A stretch of DNA of 64,000 nt from Raineyella sp. W15-4 (GCF_033170155.1 NZ_CP137079.1:1302001-1366000), one strand, 5' to 3'; shown: positions 52,210 to 60,913, counted from the stretch's first letter. Translations and numbers: made by a program. The notes: generated by a model from the sequence alone, not told the origin.

Positions 52210-54092
52210 GTATGTTCTCCCCCGGCCACGTCATGCGGCAGATGACGAAGGGCGATTCCCTCGGTGACCAGAAGCTGTCCAAGGGCACCTTCCGCCGCGT
52301 CGTGGCGTACGCGCGCCCGTTCTGGGGCCTGATCGGCGTCTTCGTCGCCGTGGTGATCGTGCAGGCCGGGCTGGGCGTGGCCCCTCCGCTGCTGTTCCGC
52401 GAGATCATCGACAAGGGCGTGCTCGGCCACGACCGGGCGGTGGTGGTGACCACGGCGTTGGTCGTCGCGGGCATCGCGGTGGTCAACGCCGGCTTCGGGC
52501 TGCTGCAACGCTGGTGCTCGGCCAGGATCGGCGAGGGACTGATCTACGACCTGCGCACCGCGGTCTTCGACCATGTCTCCGGGATGCCGGTCGCCTTCTT
52601 CACCCGGACCCAGACCGGCAAACTCGTCTCCCGGCTCAACTCGGACGTGATCGGCGCCCAACGGGCCTTCACCACCACCCTGTCCGGGGCGGTGTCCAAC
52701 ATCTTCGGGCTGATCCTGACCCTCGGCGCGATGCTGGCGCTCAGCTGGCAGTTGACGCTCGGCGCGCTGGTGCTGCTGCCCGTCTTCGTCATCCCGGCCC
52801 GGGTGGTCGGCCGCAAGTTGGCCGAGCTGACCCGGCGCCAGATGAGCGACAACGCCGAGATGTCGGCGACGATGACCGAGCGGTTCTCCGTCTCCGGCGC
52901 GCTGCTGGTGAAGCTGTTCGGCCGCCCCACCGAGGAGCACGACCGGTTCGCGGCCCGGGCCGGCAGCGTCCGCGACGTCTCGGTCGCGATAGCGATGAAC
53001 GGCCGGTTCTTCATCACCACCCTGACCCTGGTCGCCGCGCTCGCCACCGCCCTGGTGTACGGGGTGGGTGGCGTGATGGCGGTCGACGGGGCGCTCACCG
53101 TCGGCACCCTGACCGCGCTGGCCGGGCTGCTCACCCAGCTCTACGGTCCGTTGACGGCGCTGACCAACCTGCGGATCGACGTGATGGGGGCCCTGGTCTC
53201 GTTCGAGCGGGTGTTCGAGATCCTCGACCTGCGACCGGCGATTGCCGAGAAGCCCGGTGCCGTCCCGCTCAGCGGCGAGGCGTCGGTCGAGTTCGAGGAC
53301 GTCCGGTTCGCCTACCCGCGGGCCGAGGACGTCTCGCTCGCCTCGCTGGAGTCGGTGGCCGTGCCGGAGCACATCCCCGGCGCGCCGGTGCTGCGGGGGG
53401 TCAGCTTCCGGGTGGCCCCGGGCAGCACCACCGCGATCGTGGGGCACTCCGGCTCGGGGAAGACCACCCTGACCCACCTCGTCGCCCGGCTCTACGACGT
53501 CACCGGCGGAGCCGTCCGGGTCGGCGGGATCGACGTCCGGGACCTGCAGGTCGCAGCCCTGCAGGGGGCGGTGGGCTACGTCACCCAGGACGCCCACATG
53601 TTCCACGACACGGTCCGGGAGAACCTGCGCTACGCCCGGCCCTCGGCGACCGAGGCCGACCTGTGGCAGGTGCTCGAGGCGGCCCACATCGCCGACCTGG
53701 TGCGTCGGCTCCCCGAGGGCCTGGACACCCTGGTGGGGGAACGCGGCTACCGGCTCTCCGGCGGTGAACGCCAGCGCCTGGCGATCGCCCGGCTGCTGCT
53801 CAAGGCGCCCCCGATCGTCATCCTCGACGAGGCGACGGCCCACCTCGACTCCGATTCCGAGGCCGCCGTGCAGCGCGCCCTGGACGCGGCGATGGAGCAT
53901 CGGACGAGCCTGGTCGTGGCGCACCGGCTGTCCACCATCCGCGGGGCCGACGAGATCCTGGTGGTGGAGGACGGCCGGATCGTCGAGCGCGGCACCCACA
54001 CCGAGCTGCTCGCACGAGGTGGGGCGTACGCCGAGCTCTACCGGACACAGTTCGCCGAACCGGACCGCAGCGCCGGAGCCGCCACCGGCTGA
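52206..54092 (+). CDS. ABC exporter, fused membrane and ATPase domains
   Basis: MsbA/LmrA-like half-transporter of 628 residues. Six membrane helices occupy residues 35-330. The ATPase domain follows: Walker A GHSGSGKTTL near 418, Q-loop YVTQDAHMF near 462, signature LSGGERQR near 520, Walker B IVILDEATAHLD near 540 and H-loop VAHRLSTIRG near 578. It probably works as a homodimer exporting a lipid or drug. GTG 52206 overlaps the HTH gene (GTGA); ATG 52212 is an alternative. Confidence 0.9.
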   Translation: MSMFSPGHVMRQMTKGDSLGDQKLSKGTFRRVVAYARPFWGLIGVFVAVVIVQAGLGVAPPLLFREIIDKGVLGHDRAVVVTTALVVAGIAVVNAGFGLLQRWCSARIGEGLIYDLRTAVFDHVSGMPVAFFTRTQTGKLVSRLNSDVIGAQRAFTTTLSGAVSNIFGLILTLGAMLALSWQLTLGALVLLPVFVIPARVVGRKLAELTRRQMSDNAEMSATMTERFSVSGALLVKLFGRPTEEHDRFAARAGSVRDVSVAIAMNGRFFITTLTLVAALATALVYGVGGVMAVDGALTVGTLTALAGLLTQLYGPLTALTNLRIDVMGALVSFERVFEILDLRPAIAEKPGAVPLSGEASVEFEDVRFAYPRAEDVSLASLESVAVPEHIPGAPVLRGVSFRVAPGSTTAIVGHSGSGKTTLTHLVARLYDVTGGAVRVGGIDVRDLQVAALQGAVGYVTQDAHMFHDTVRENLRYARPSATEADLWQVLEAAHIADLVRRLPEGLDTLVGERGYRLSGGERQRLAIARLLLKAPPIVILDEATAHLDSDSEAAVQRALDAAMEHRTSLVVAHRLSTIRGADEILVVEDGRIVERGTHTELLARGGAYAELYRTQFAEPDRSAGAATG

Positions 54093-54107
54093 GGGGCCCT
54101 GGACCGG

Positions 54108-54977
54108 TCAGGCCCGGGCGAACTCCCAGAGCCGTACGGCCACCTCGACCTCGACCTCGCCGGGTGGCTCGTCGGTCGGCGTGGCACCGTTCTCCGCGGT
54201 CTCGGGCCGGGCTGCGTCAGGCCGGCTGTGGAAGGCGTTCGGCCCCATCCCGACCAGGTCCGCGACCGTGTCGGCGGACAGTCGGACCGTGAACCGGAGG
54301 TCGGTGCTGGCGACGAGGTCGAGGTGGCCGGCCATCCGGTCGAGCAGATGCGACTCCTTGTCCTGCTCGATGTCGAGCAGGTGCAGGGCGGACCGCAGCC
54401 CCGCCAGGTGCTCGGGCAGCGGGGTGACCACCAGGGCCCGGCCCTGCGGGACGAGGACCCGGGCGAACTCCGCGGGATTGCGGGGCGCGAAGACCGCGAG
54501 CAGCACATCGACGACACCGCCGCGGACGGGCAGCCCGGCCCAGGTGTCGGCCACCACCGCGCCGATCCGCGGATGGGCGCGGGCCGCCCGTCGGACTGCG
54601 GCGGGGGAGATGTCCAGCGCCAGGCCGCGGTCGTCGTCGGCCAGGCAGCCGGCCAGGTAGTAGCCGGTGCCAGCGCCGGCCTCCAGGATGGTGAGCGGCG
54701 TGCCGGTGTCGCCCGTTCGACGGGCGGCGGAGCGTACGGCGTCCCGGACCGGGCCGTACGCCCCGGTGCCCAGGAACCGGTCGCGGGCCGCGACCATCGC
54801 CGCGGTGTCGGCGTGCCGGGGCACACCCCCGGCGAGCAGATTGACGTAGCCCTGTCGGGCGATGTCGAAGCTGTGGCCACGCGGGCAGCGCAGCGTACGA
54901 CCCTCGAGGACCAGTCCGGCCGCATCCGCCCGGGGACACTGCGGACAGTGCAGCAGTTCGACGACGTCGGCCAGCAT
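54108..54977 (-). CDS. rlmA: RlmA-like 23S rRNA (guanine-N1)-methyltransferase
   Basis: SAM-dependent methyltransferase of 289 residues. A zinc-finger-like N-terminus has cysteines in LHCPQCPRAD and LRCPRGHSFD near 10-37, as in RlmA proteins. The SAM motif is LEAGAGTGYYLAG near 98, and FAPRNPAEFARVL near 165 is a family signature. It methylates a guanine in helix 35 of 23S rRNA in relatives, where the actinobacterial type relates to macrolide resistance. ATG 54977, eight bases after the SURF1 stop. Confidence 0.85.
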   Translation of the reverse strand: MLADVVELLHCPQCPRADAAGLVLEGRTLRCPRGHSFDIARQGYVNLLAGGVPRHADTAAMVAARDRFLGTGAYGPVRDAVRSAARRTGDTGTPLTILEAGAGTGYYLAGCLADDDRGLALDISPAAVRRAARAHPRIGAVVADTWAGLPVRGGVVDVLLAVFAPRNPAEFARVLVPQGRALVVTPLPEHLAGLRSALHLLDIEQDKESHLLDRMAGHLDLVASTDLRFTVRLSADTVADLVGMGPNAFHSRPDAARPETAENGATPTDEPPGEVEVEVAVRLWEFARA

Positions 54978-54985
54978 GACGCGGC

Positions 54986-55846
54986 TCAGCGGGAGGTGCC
55001 GGGCAGCGGCGGCTCACCCACCGGTGCCGGGCGCGCTGCGCCGGCCGACTGCCGGGCGGCGGAGGCGTCTCCGGTCGGTGGCTCCGCACCGCCAGCTGCC
55101 TGTTCCCGGCGGCGTCGCCGCCCGGTGATGATCTCGCGGGCGTCCTTGCCGATCAGGATGAACGTTCCGCCGATGCCGATGGCGGCGAAGCAGAACCACT
55201 GGATCGCGTACGACAGGTGCGGCCCTTCGCTGAGTTCCGGCAGGGCGACCGTGACGAGCCCGCCCTGTTGTGCCGGGGTGATCGAAGTGGCGTTCAGGTA
55301 CCCGTCGACGAGGGGCCGGCCCGACCAGGTCGCGATCGCCGGCGGGTTCACCAGCCGGGTCGATCCGCCGGCCGGCACGACGGCATCCTGCGGACCGGAC
55401 TCGTCGGCCGTCACATACCCCTCGACCGTCACCACGCCGGAGGGCGGGGCCGGGATCGCGGCAGCGTCGGGTAGCGGACCGTTGTCCGGCCGCGCCGCGA
55501 ATCCGCGATCCACCAGCACCCACTGGCCCGCGGTGGTCTGCAGGGGCACGACGACCTCGTAGCCGGTGTCACCGTTGTTGCTCCGGTAGCGCACCTGCAC
55601 CTGGTGGGCCGGGTCGAAGGTGCCCTCGACCCGCACCCGCCGGTACTGCTTGTCCGCCGTGATCGGCGGGCCGAAGACCTCGTCGAAGCTCGCCACCGGT
55701 TCCTGCTGCTGGGTCACGATGGTCGCATTGCGGGCCCGCTTCTCCGCCAGCCGACGCAGCTGCCAGTCGCCGAGCTGGATGAAGGCGGTGACCAGGACGA
55801 CGGCGAAGATGACCAGTCCGACCCAGCGCTTCCAGTACGTGCCCAC
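54986..55846 (-). CDS. SURF1 family cytochrome oxidase assembly protein
   Basis: Protein of 286 residues with the SURF1 layout: one N-terminal helix (VGLVIFAVVLVTAFIQLGDW near 9), an extracytoplasmic domain with FDEVFGPPITADKQYRRVRV near 54 and VLVDRGFAARP near 110, and one C-terminal helix near 215-235 (HLSYAIQWFCFAAIG). A Pro/Ala-rich cytoplasmic tail follows. It assists cytochrome c oxidase assembly and is thus linked to CtaA at 18655. GTG 55846 lies 6 nt after a TACTCT box. Confidence 0.9.
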   Translation of the reverse strand: MGTYWKRWVGLVIFAVVLVTAFIQLGDWQLRRLAEKRARNATIVTQQQEPVASFDEVFGPPITADKQYRRVRVEGTFDPAHQVQVRYRSNNGDTGYEVVVPLQTTAGQWVLVDRGFAARPDNGPLPDAAAIPAPPSGVVTVEGYVTADESGPQDAVVPAGGSTRLVNPPAIATWSGRPLVDGYLNATSITPAQQGGLVTVALPELSEGPHLSYAIQWFCFAAIGIGGTFILIGKDAREIITGRRRRREQAAGGAEPPTGDASAARQSAGAARPAPVGEPPLPGTSR

Positions 55847-55852
55847 TCCCCG

Positions 55853-55858
55853 AGAGTA
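55853..55858 (-). promoter_or_regulatory. -10 box (TACTCT), leaderless SURF1 promoter
   Basis: TACTCT on the minus strand, then 6 nt, then GTG 55846. No ribosome-binding site is needed in this arrangement. Confidence 0.45.
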
Positions 55859-55911
55859 GTCGTCGCCGCCGGCTCCGCGGTCCGGTGTCCCGTGGGATGA
55901 GGACCGGTGTG

Positions 55912-56229
55912 CTACTGGATGTCCGCGTCGGTCTCGTCGTCCGGATCGTCCTCGGCCACCTCCGCGGCCTCGGTCGTCCGATCGTCGAGGCTGAGCACCA
56001 GGGCGGTCGTCTGGGCGGCGACCTTGCCGAGGCTTCCGCCGCGGCCGACCGCTACACCGACCAGGAACAGGGTGAGGGGGGAGGCGGCGCGTTCCACCTG
56101 GTGCGACGCGTCGCGGGCCAGGTCGAGGATGGTCAGGATGTCGTCCTTGCTCAGCTCGAAGTCACCGGTGTCGATGTGATGGGCCAGGATGTTGATCCAC
56201 TCCTTGAGACTCGCCCACTCCTCCGTCAT
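55912..56229 (-). CDS. DUF6457-like small protein
   Basis: Protein of 105 residues: an N-terminal helix-rich part (WASLKEWINILAHHIDTGDF), then LDLARDASHQVERAASPLTLFLVGVAVGRG, and an acidic end. The pattern fits DUF6457 proteins, often found next to molybdenum-cofactor genes in actinobacteria, which agrees with the divergent moaA. Function unknown. A strong GGAGGAG site precedes ATG 56229. Confidence 0.7.
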   Translation of the reverse strand: MTEEWASLKEWINILAHHIDTGDFELSKDDILTILDLARDASHQVERAASPLTLFLVGVAVGRGGSLGKVAAQTTALVLSLDDRTTEAAEVAEDDPDDETDADIQ

Positions 56230-56328
56230 CGTTCTCCTCCAGCTGCGTCGGTGTGCCCCGATCATGGCATGAGCGTTCCGGCCGGAATCGACCGGGGTCC
56301 TGCTGTCCGACCAGTGGGTGCACTGGCC

Positions 56329-56334
56329 TACACT
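56329..56334 (+). promoter_or_regulatory. -10 box (TACACT), leaderless moaA promoter
   Basis: TACACT is followed by 6 nt and ATG 56341. The 111-nt region between the divergent starts shows no riboswitch that I can recognise. Confidence 0.5.
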
Positions 56335-56340
56335 CCACTC

Positions 56341-57366
56341 ATGCCTCGGCCCGGGACCGTACGAACGATGCTGCCGTTGGCGGACGCCCACGGGCGGGTC
56401 GCCACCGATCTGCGTGTCTCCCTCACCGACCGCTGCAACCTGCGGTGTACGTACTGCATGCCCCCCGAGGGCCTGGACTGGATGCCGGGCGACGACCTGC
56501 TCACCCATGGCGAACTGGTCCGGCTGGTGGGGATCGGCGTGGAGCGTCTCGGGATCGGCACCGTACGGCTCACCGGCGGGGAGCCGCTGCTGCGTCCGGA
56601 CCTGGCACAGATCATCGCCGCGATCGCGGATCTCAGGCCGCGCCCCACCATCGCCCTGACCACCAACGGCATCGGGCTGGCGCAGCGGGCCGCCACCCTG
56701 CGGTCCGCCGGCCTGGACCGGATCAACGTCTCCCTTGACACGCTCGACCCGGCCCGGTTCCATGCCCTGACCCGGCGCCGGCGGCACGGCGACGTGCTCG
56801 ACGGCATCCGGGCGGCGAAGGCCGCCGGGCTGGCGCCGGTGAAGATCAACGCGGTGCTGATGCGGGGCCTCAACGACGACGAGGCTCCCGCGCTGGTCGA
56901 CTGGGCCGGCCGAGAGGGCGTCGAGCTGCGTTTCATCGAGCAGATGCCGCTGGACGCCCAACACGGCTGGCGCCGGGACCGGATGGTCACTGCCACGGAG
57001 GTCCTCGCCTCGCTGGCCGGGCACCGGCTGCACCCGGTCGCGGCCGAGGGCCGGAGCCGGGGGAGTGCCCCCTCCGAGTTGTTCCGGGTCGGTGACAGCG
57101 AGCAGTTGGTCGGCATCATCGCGTCGGTGTCGCGGCCGTTCTGCGGCGCCTGTGACCGGGTCCGGCTGACCGCCGACGGGCAGGTCCGCACGTGCTTGTT
57201 CTCGCGCACCGAGGACGACCTGCGGACGGCGCTGCGGTCGGGTGCCGGCGACGAGGAGATCGCAGAGCAGTGGGCGCGCGCCGTGGCCGGGAAGCTGCCC
57301 GGGCACGGGATCAACGATCCGAGCTTCCTGCAGCCGGACCGGCCGATGTCGGCGATCGGCGGCTGA
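56341..57366 (+). CDS. moaA: GTP 3',8-cyclase MoaA (molybdenum cofactor biosynthesis)
   Basis: Radical SAM enzyme for the first step of molybdopterin synthesis, 341 residues. The SAM cluster motif is CNLRCTYC near 33-40; the second cluster uses cysteines in PFCGACDRVR near 264 and VRTCLFS near 281. LTGGEPLLRPDL lies near 77. The C-terminal GG in MSAIGG is the conserved tail that enters the active site of MoaA. ATG 56341 is supported by the leaderless promoter; the frame upstream is a shadow. Confidence 0.95.
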   Translation: MPRPGTVRTMLPLADAHGRVATDLRVSLTDRCNLRCTYCMPPEGLDWMPGDDLLTHGELVRLVGIGVERLGIGTVRLTGGEPLLRPDLAQIIAAIADLRPRPTIALTTNGIGLAQRAATLRSAGLDRINVSLDTLDPARFHALTRRRRHGDVLDGIRAAKAAGLAPVKINAVLMRGLNDDEAPALVDWAGREGVELRFIEQMPLDAQHGWRRDRMVTATEVLASLAGHRLHPVAAEGRSRGSAPSELFRVGDSEQLVGIIASVSRPFCGACDRVRLTADGQVRTCLFSRTEDDLRTALRSGAGDEEIAEQWARAVAGKLPGHGINDPSFLQPDRPMSAIGG

Positions 57367-57379
57367 TCCGGGCCCGACG

Positions 57380-57464
57380 CCGGCTGGGAACGGAAGCTGG
57401 CCAGGGACGGGAGTCGGCCAGGAACGAGAGCCGGCTGGGAACGAGGGCCGGCCGGGGGCGGGAT
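57380..57464. repeat. Five 17-bp imperfect tandem repeats between moaA and the DUF3099 gene
   Basis: Consecutive 17-mers start at 57380, 57397, 57414, 57431 and 57448, with rough consensus CCGGCYRGGAACGRRAG. They fill nearly the entire 97-nt gap between the convergent stops and end on the first base of the DUF3099 stop codon. Confidence 0.85.
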
Positions 57465-57925
57465 CAGCGGGCCGGTCGGTCCGGACCGGGCGATCCGTCC
57501 TCGGGCCCGTCAGACCCGGGAGCCTCGTCACCGGGAGCGTTCGGGGAGGTGCCGGTTCCGCGGGTCGGTTCGGATTCTCCGGGGATGATCAGCGGGGTCG
57601 CACGGTCGGGGCCCTCCAGCTCCGGACGCTGTGGTTCCTCGGGCGGCACGTCCGGGAGATCCTGGCCCCTGTTGAGGCGCAGGTCGACGGCATTGGCGAT
57701 GACGACCGCGATCGCCGGGAGGAAGGCCGCCCCGGCGACGGCCACCCAGCGCCACACCCCGTGCAGGAACACCGCGGCGACGAAGCAGATGATCCGCAGC
57801 GACATCATCGCCAGGTATTCCATCTGGCGGCGGTTGAGGTCCTCCTCGGGACTGCGCGGGGCGCTGGTGATCAGCGCAGGATGGTGCCGCCCCGTCCGGC
57901 GCCGTCGGCCCGCTGACCTTGCCAC
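57464..57925 (-). CDS. DUF3099 family membrane protein
   Basis: Protein of 153 residues. The family motif HPALITSAPRSPEEDLNRRQ is near 15, then two membrane helices (IICFVAAVFLHGVWRWVAVA and LPAIAVVIANAVD). The C-terminal 60 residues are Pro/Asp-rich. I start at GTG 57925 because a TATAGT box lies exactly 6 nt upstream; a GTG at 57973 would add 16 non-conserved residues. Function unknown; the family is confined to actinobacteria. Confidence 0.8.
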   Translation of the reverse strand: MARSAGRRRRTGRHHPALITSAPRSPEEDLNRRQMEYLAMMSLRIICFVAAVFLHGVWRWVAVAGAAFLPAIAVVIANAVDLRLNRGQDLPDVPPEEPQRPELEGPDRATPLIIPGESEPTRGTGTSPNAPGDEAPGSDGPEDGSPGPDRPAR

Positions 57926-57931
57926 CCCGTC

Positions 57932-57937
57932 ACTATA
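57932..57937 (-). promoter_or_regulatory. -10 box (TATAGT), leaderless DUF3099 promoter
   Basis: TATAGT, five of six matches to the TATAAT consensus, lies 6 nt before GTG 57925 on the minus strand. Confidence 0.55.
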
Positions 57938-58190
57938 GGCAGTCGGAACGGCATCCGACGAGGCTTGCGTCACACGTCGGCACCAGCGCGAGCGCGACGG
58001 TGACGGCCTGGGACTCTCGCCGGTGGAGGCCACCGAGCTACCGTCCGGCGCGGCGGTTTCCGCCCTCCCGACGCTTCTCGGGCCCCTGGCCTGCTCCGGT
58101 GGGACCGACAGAATTTCGTCGGGTTTCTTGACCATGTCGGGGTTGCCGAGCAGCGTCGGGAAACCGGCGATCCCGCCCGTGGGTCCGTGC

Positions 58191-58271
58191 CGGCACCGGT
58201 ACCCCCGCTGTTCGCCCGGCGGCCGGACATCCGCGGCCCGCCGTCACCGCCGAACGGGGGTGCCGGTGCCG
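58191..58271. repeat. Long-stem inverted repeat in the DUF3099-fabG intergenic region
   Basis: CGGCACCGGTACCCCCG (58191-58207) pairs with CGGGGGTGCCGGTGCCG (58255-58271) with one mismatch and a 47-nt loop; pairing extends a few bases outward with a bulge. The 413-nt region between the divergent genes holds only this, the two -10 boxes and no convincing gene. Confidence 0.55.
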
Positions 58272-58325
58272 GTCACGGGCCCGTTCCGGCCGAACGTGCG
58301 GGGCGGCCGGCGGCGTACGCCCTGC

Positions 58326-58331
58326 TAGCGT
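58326..58331 (+). promoter_or_regulatory. -10 box (TAGCGT), leaderless fabG promoter
   Basis: TAGCGT is followed by 7 nt and GTG 58339. Confidence 0.4.
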
Positions 58332-58338
58332 GTGGCCA

Positions 58339-59070
58339 GTGAGCACAGCATCTGAGGCCCCCGCCGCGGGCCGGGTCGCCCTTGTCACGGGCGGAAATCG
58401 TGGCATCGGGCGTGCCATCGCCGCCCGCCTGACCGCCGAAGGCTACCGCGTCGCCGCGACCTCACGCAGTGGGGAGGTGCCCGAGGGCGTCCTCGGGGTG
58501 CCCTGCGACATCACCGACCAGGCCCAGGTCGAGGCCGCCTTCACCACGGTGGAGAAGGAGCTCGGCCCGGTCGAGGTGCTGGTCGCCAACGCCGGCATCA
58601 CCCGCGACACGCTGCTGATGCGGATGAAGGACGACGACTGGGACGCCGTCATCGACACCAACCTCACCGGCACCTTCCGCGTCGTCCGCCGCGCCGCCCG
58701 CGGGATGATGAAGGCCCGCTTCGGGCGGGTCATCCTGATCTCCTCGGTGGTCGGCCTGATGGGTGGCGCGGGCCAGGTGAACTACGCGGCCTCGAAGTCG
58801 GGCCTGGTGGGCCTGGCGCGCTCGGTGGCACGCGAGCTGGGCTCGCGCGGGATCACCGCGAACGTCGTCACCCCCGGGTTCATCCGCACCGACATGACGG
58901 CGGAGCTGGGCGACGACCTGGTTGCGAAGTACGCCGCGCAGATCCCGGTCGGCCACCTCGGCGAGGTCGATGACATCGCCGCCGCCGTCGCTTTCCTGGC
59001 CTCCGATGCCGCCGGCTACATCTCCGGTGCCGTGCTGCCCGTCGACGGCGGTCTCGGCATGGGGCACTGA
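58339..59070 (+). CDS. fabG: 3-oxoacyl-ACP reductase FabG (MabA-like)
   Basis: NADPH-dependent ketoacyl reductase of fatty-acid synthesis, 243 residues. The cofactor motif is VTGGNRGIGRAIA near 16, NAGITRD near 88, the catalytic Ser in VILISSVVG near 137 and YxxxK in NYAASKSGLVG near 152. Followed 39 nt later by an InhA-like reductase, the same order as mabA-inhA in mycobacteria. The gene end is duplicated (20-bp repeat including the stop). Confidence 0.9.
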   Translation: MSTASEAPAAGRVALVTGGNRGIGRAIAARLTAEGYRVAATSRSGEVPEGVLGVPCDITDQAQVEAAFTTVEKELGPVEVLVANAGITRDTLLMRMKDDDWDAVIDTNLTGTFRVVRRAARGMMKARFGRVILISSVVGLMGGAGQVNYAASKSGLVGLARSVARELGSRGITANVVTPGFIRTDMTAELGDDLVAKYAAQIPVGHLGEVDDIAAAVAFLASDAAGYISGAVLPVDGGLGMGH

Positions 59071-59092
59071 TACTCCGCATGGGCCACTGACA
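59053..59092. repeat. 20-bp tandem duplication across the fabG stop codon
   Basis: CTCGGCATGGGGCACTGA at 59053 is repeated as CTCCGCATGGGCCACTGA at 59073, a 20-bp period with two mismatches in these 18 bases. Each copy contains a TGA; the first is the fabG stop. Confidence 0.8.
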
Positions 59093-59109
59093 GCAGACAG
59101 GAGCACAGC

Positions 59110-59880
59110 ATGGGAATCCTCGACGGCAAGAACATCCTCGTCACCGGCGTGACGATGAACACCTCGATCGCGTACAAGGTGGCGGAGATCGCCCAGGCCG
59201 AGGGCGCCACGGTCATCGTGTCGAACTTCGGCCGGGCGATGAGCCTCACCCGCCGGGTCGTCCAGAAGCTGGACCCGGTGCCCCCGGTGCTGGAGCTCAA
59301 CGTCACCGACGCCGACCAGCTGGCCGGTCTGGCCGGCGTGCTGGGCGAGCATGTCGAGCGGATCGACGGCATCGTGCACGCCATCGCGTACGCCAATCCG
59401 AAGACCGCCCTCGGGGGCGGTTTCATGACCACCGAGTGGGACGACGTCGCGACCGCACTGCACACCTCCTCCTACTCGCTGGTCTCCCTGGTCCGGGCCT
59501 GCCGGCCGCTGATCACCGGCCCGGCCAGCGTCGTCGGGCTGACCTTCGACGGGTCCGTCGCCTGGCCGACGTACGACTGGATGGGCGTCGCCAAGGCTGC
59601 CCTGGAGGCCGCCAGCCGCTACCTGGCCCGCTACGTAGGGCCGGACGGGATCCGGACGAACATGGTGTCGGCCGGCCCGATCGACACCCTCGCCAAGAAG
59701 GCCATCCCCGGCGGGGCGGACTTCAACGACGTCTGGGCCGACCGGGCGCCGCTCAGCTGGGATCCCACCGACGCCACCGCGACCGCGAAGGCCGTGGTCG
59801 CGCTGCTGTCCGATTGGTTCCCGATGACCACCGGTGAGGTCATCCACGTCGACGGCGGTCTGCACGCGACCGGCGCCTGA
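59110..59880 (+). CDS. fabI: Enoyl-ACP reductase FabI (InhA-like)
   Basis: NADH-dependent enoyl reductase, last step of the elongation cycle, 256 residues. It starts with the InhA-like MGILDGKNILVTGV and has AIAYANPK near 95, the active-site Tyr and Lys in TYDWMGVAKAALEAASR near 155, and SAGPIDTLAKKAI near 190. An AGGAG-like site precedes ATG 59110. It forms an operon with fabG. In mycobacteria ferrochelatase follows; here it is absent. Confidence 0.92.
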   Translation: MGILDGKNILVTGVTMNTSIAYKVAEIAQAEGATVIVSNFGRAMSLTRRVVQKLDPVPPVLELNVTDADQLAGLAGVLGEHVERIDGIVHAIAYANPKTALGGGFMTTEWDDVATALHTSSYSLVSLVRACRPLITGPASVVGLTFDGSVAWPTYDWMGVAKAALEAASRYLARYVGPDGIRTNMVSAGPIDTLAKKAIPGGADFNDVWADRAPLSWDPTDATATAKAVVALLSDWFPMTTGEVIHVDGGLHATGA

Positions 59881-59969
59881 CCCTCGGCCCGGCTCGTCCT
59901 GCAGCTCGGCGCGGTCGGCCTCCTGACCGTCGGGTCCTCGGCCCGCCGGTCCTCGGGCCGATAGCCCTA

Positions 59970-60006
59970 CCGGCCCGGCCCGCCCCGTCGGGGCCGGTCG
60001 GGCCGG
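59970..60006. terminator. Bidirectional hairpin between fabI and the gene at 60014
   Basis: Nested GC-rich stem: outer CCGGCCCG/CGGGCCGG and inner CCCC-GTC-GGGG, between convergent genes and 8 nt from the minus-strand stop codon. Confidence 0.5.
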
Positions 60007-60013
60007 TCGAGGA

Positions 60014-60760
60014 TCAGGCGGGTTGCCAGGCGCAGGACGCCTCCAGGCTGTCCAATGCCGCGTTGAGCAGACCCCGCAGGGTCCGGGCCCGGAGCTCGGC
60101 GGCGTGGGCGTGCAGTAGTCCGGACTCGTCGGCCAGGCCGGTCTCACAGGCCTCGACCAGTCGCAACGCCCGGGCGGCCGCGTGGCGCTGCCGGGTGGGG
60201 TAGGCCGCCGGCAGTTCCAGCCCGTCGCTCTCGGGCCGTCGCCCCGACGTCATCCCCAGCCGGTCCAGTTCGCCGGTGGCCGCCCGGATCGCGTCGGTGA
60301 GCGCGTGCTCGGTCTCCGCCGACGACACCGGGGGGAAGGGGCGGTCGGCCGCCACCAGCTGCCACTGGATCGCCGGGCCGACCCTGGCGGGGATCCAGGC
60401 GGCGCCACCGGTGCGTGGGATCACTGCGGCCCCGGCCCCGAGGGCTGCGCGGGTCAACGACATCGGCCCCCGCAGCGGACCCAGCCGCCCGGGACGGGGC
60501 AGCGCCAGGATCCAGTCCTCGGTGGTGCGCCGCAGCGCTGCCGGCATCGCCTCGTCCAGTGGATTCGACCCCTCGCCGGACAGCCCGAGCAGGGCGTCGG
60601 GGTCACTGACGTGGTGGGCCGCGTCGCCGTCCTGGACCATCCGGGCAGCGACCTCGGCGCTGGGCGCGGACGACCCGGCGGCGCCGGCGGCGGGTCCGTG
60701 GCGCAGCACGTTGAGGTTCGTCACCAGGCGGATCGCGGCGAGCAGGGTCACGGAATCCAC
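60014..60760 (-). CDS. Conserved hypothetical protein
   Basis: Protein of 248 residues rich in Ala and Arg, with no signal peptide or clear membrane helix. The most structured parts are VTLLAAIRLVTNLNVLRHGP near 3, TEDWILALPRPGRLGPLRG near 80 and a helical C-terminus (ALRLVEACETGLADESGLLH). I recognise no family. Its place after the mabA/inhA-like pair and on the opposite strand recalls Rv1486c, but homology is not shown here. GTG start; no promoter is clear. Confidence 0.6.
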   Translation of the reverse strand: MDSVTLLAAIRLVTNLNVLRHGPAAGAAGSSAPSAEVAARMVQDGDAAHHVSDPDALLGLSGEGSNPLDEAMPAALRRTTEDWILALPRPGRLGPLRGPMSLTRAALGAGAAVIPRTGGAAWIPARVGPAIQWQLVAADRPFPPVSSAETEHALTDAIRAATGELDRLGMTSGRRPESDGLELPAAYPTRQRHAAARALRLVEACETGLADESGLLHAHAAELRARTLRGLLNAALDSLEASCAWQPA

Positions 60761-60900
60761 CGTACGTCACCGGTCCGGGAGCAGCCCCGGATCGGCGCCG
60801 GACGAACCCCTCGCGGCAGGTGCTCGGGGACCGTGCCGGGCACGGACGGCGGGTCCGGTACGAGCAGCGAGCCGGGCACCCGCTGTGCCTCCGGGGCATG

Positions 60901-60906
60901 TAGGTT
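60901..60906 (+). promoter_or_regulatory. -10 box (TAGGTT), leaderless promoter of the ABC ATPase at 60914
   Basis: TAGGTT is followed by 7 nt and ATG 60914; no ribosome-binding site is visible. Confidence 0.45.
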
Positions 60907-60913
60907 CAGGGGC

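Noticed and set aside
56230-56340. A molybdenum-cofactor riboswitch before moaA
   Set aside because: The gap is short, a -10 box lies 6 nt from the start so there would be no leader RNA, and I see no aptamer-like fold.
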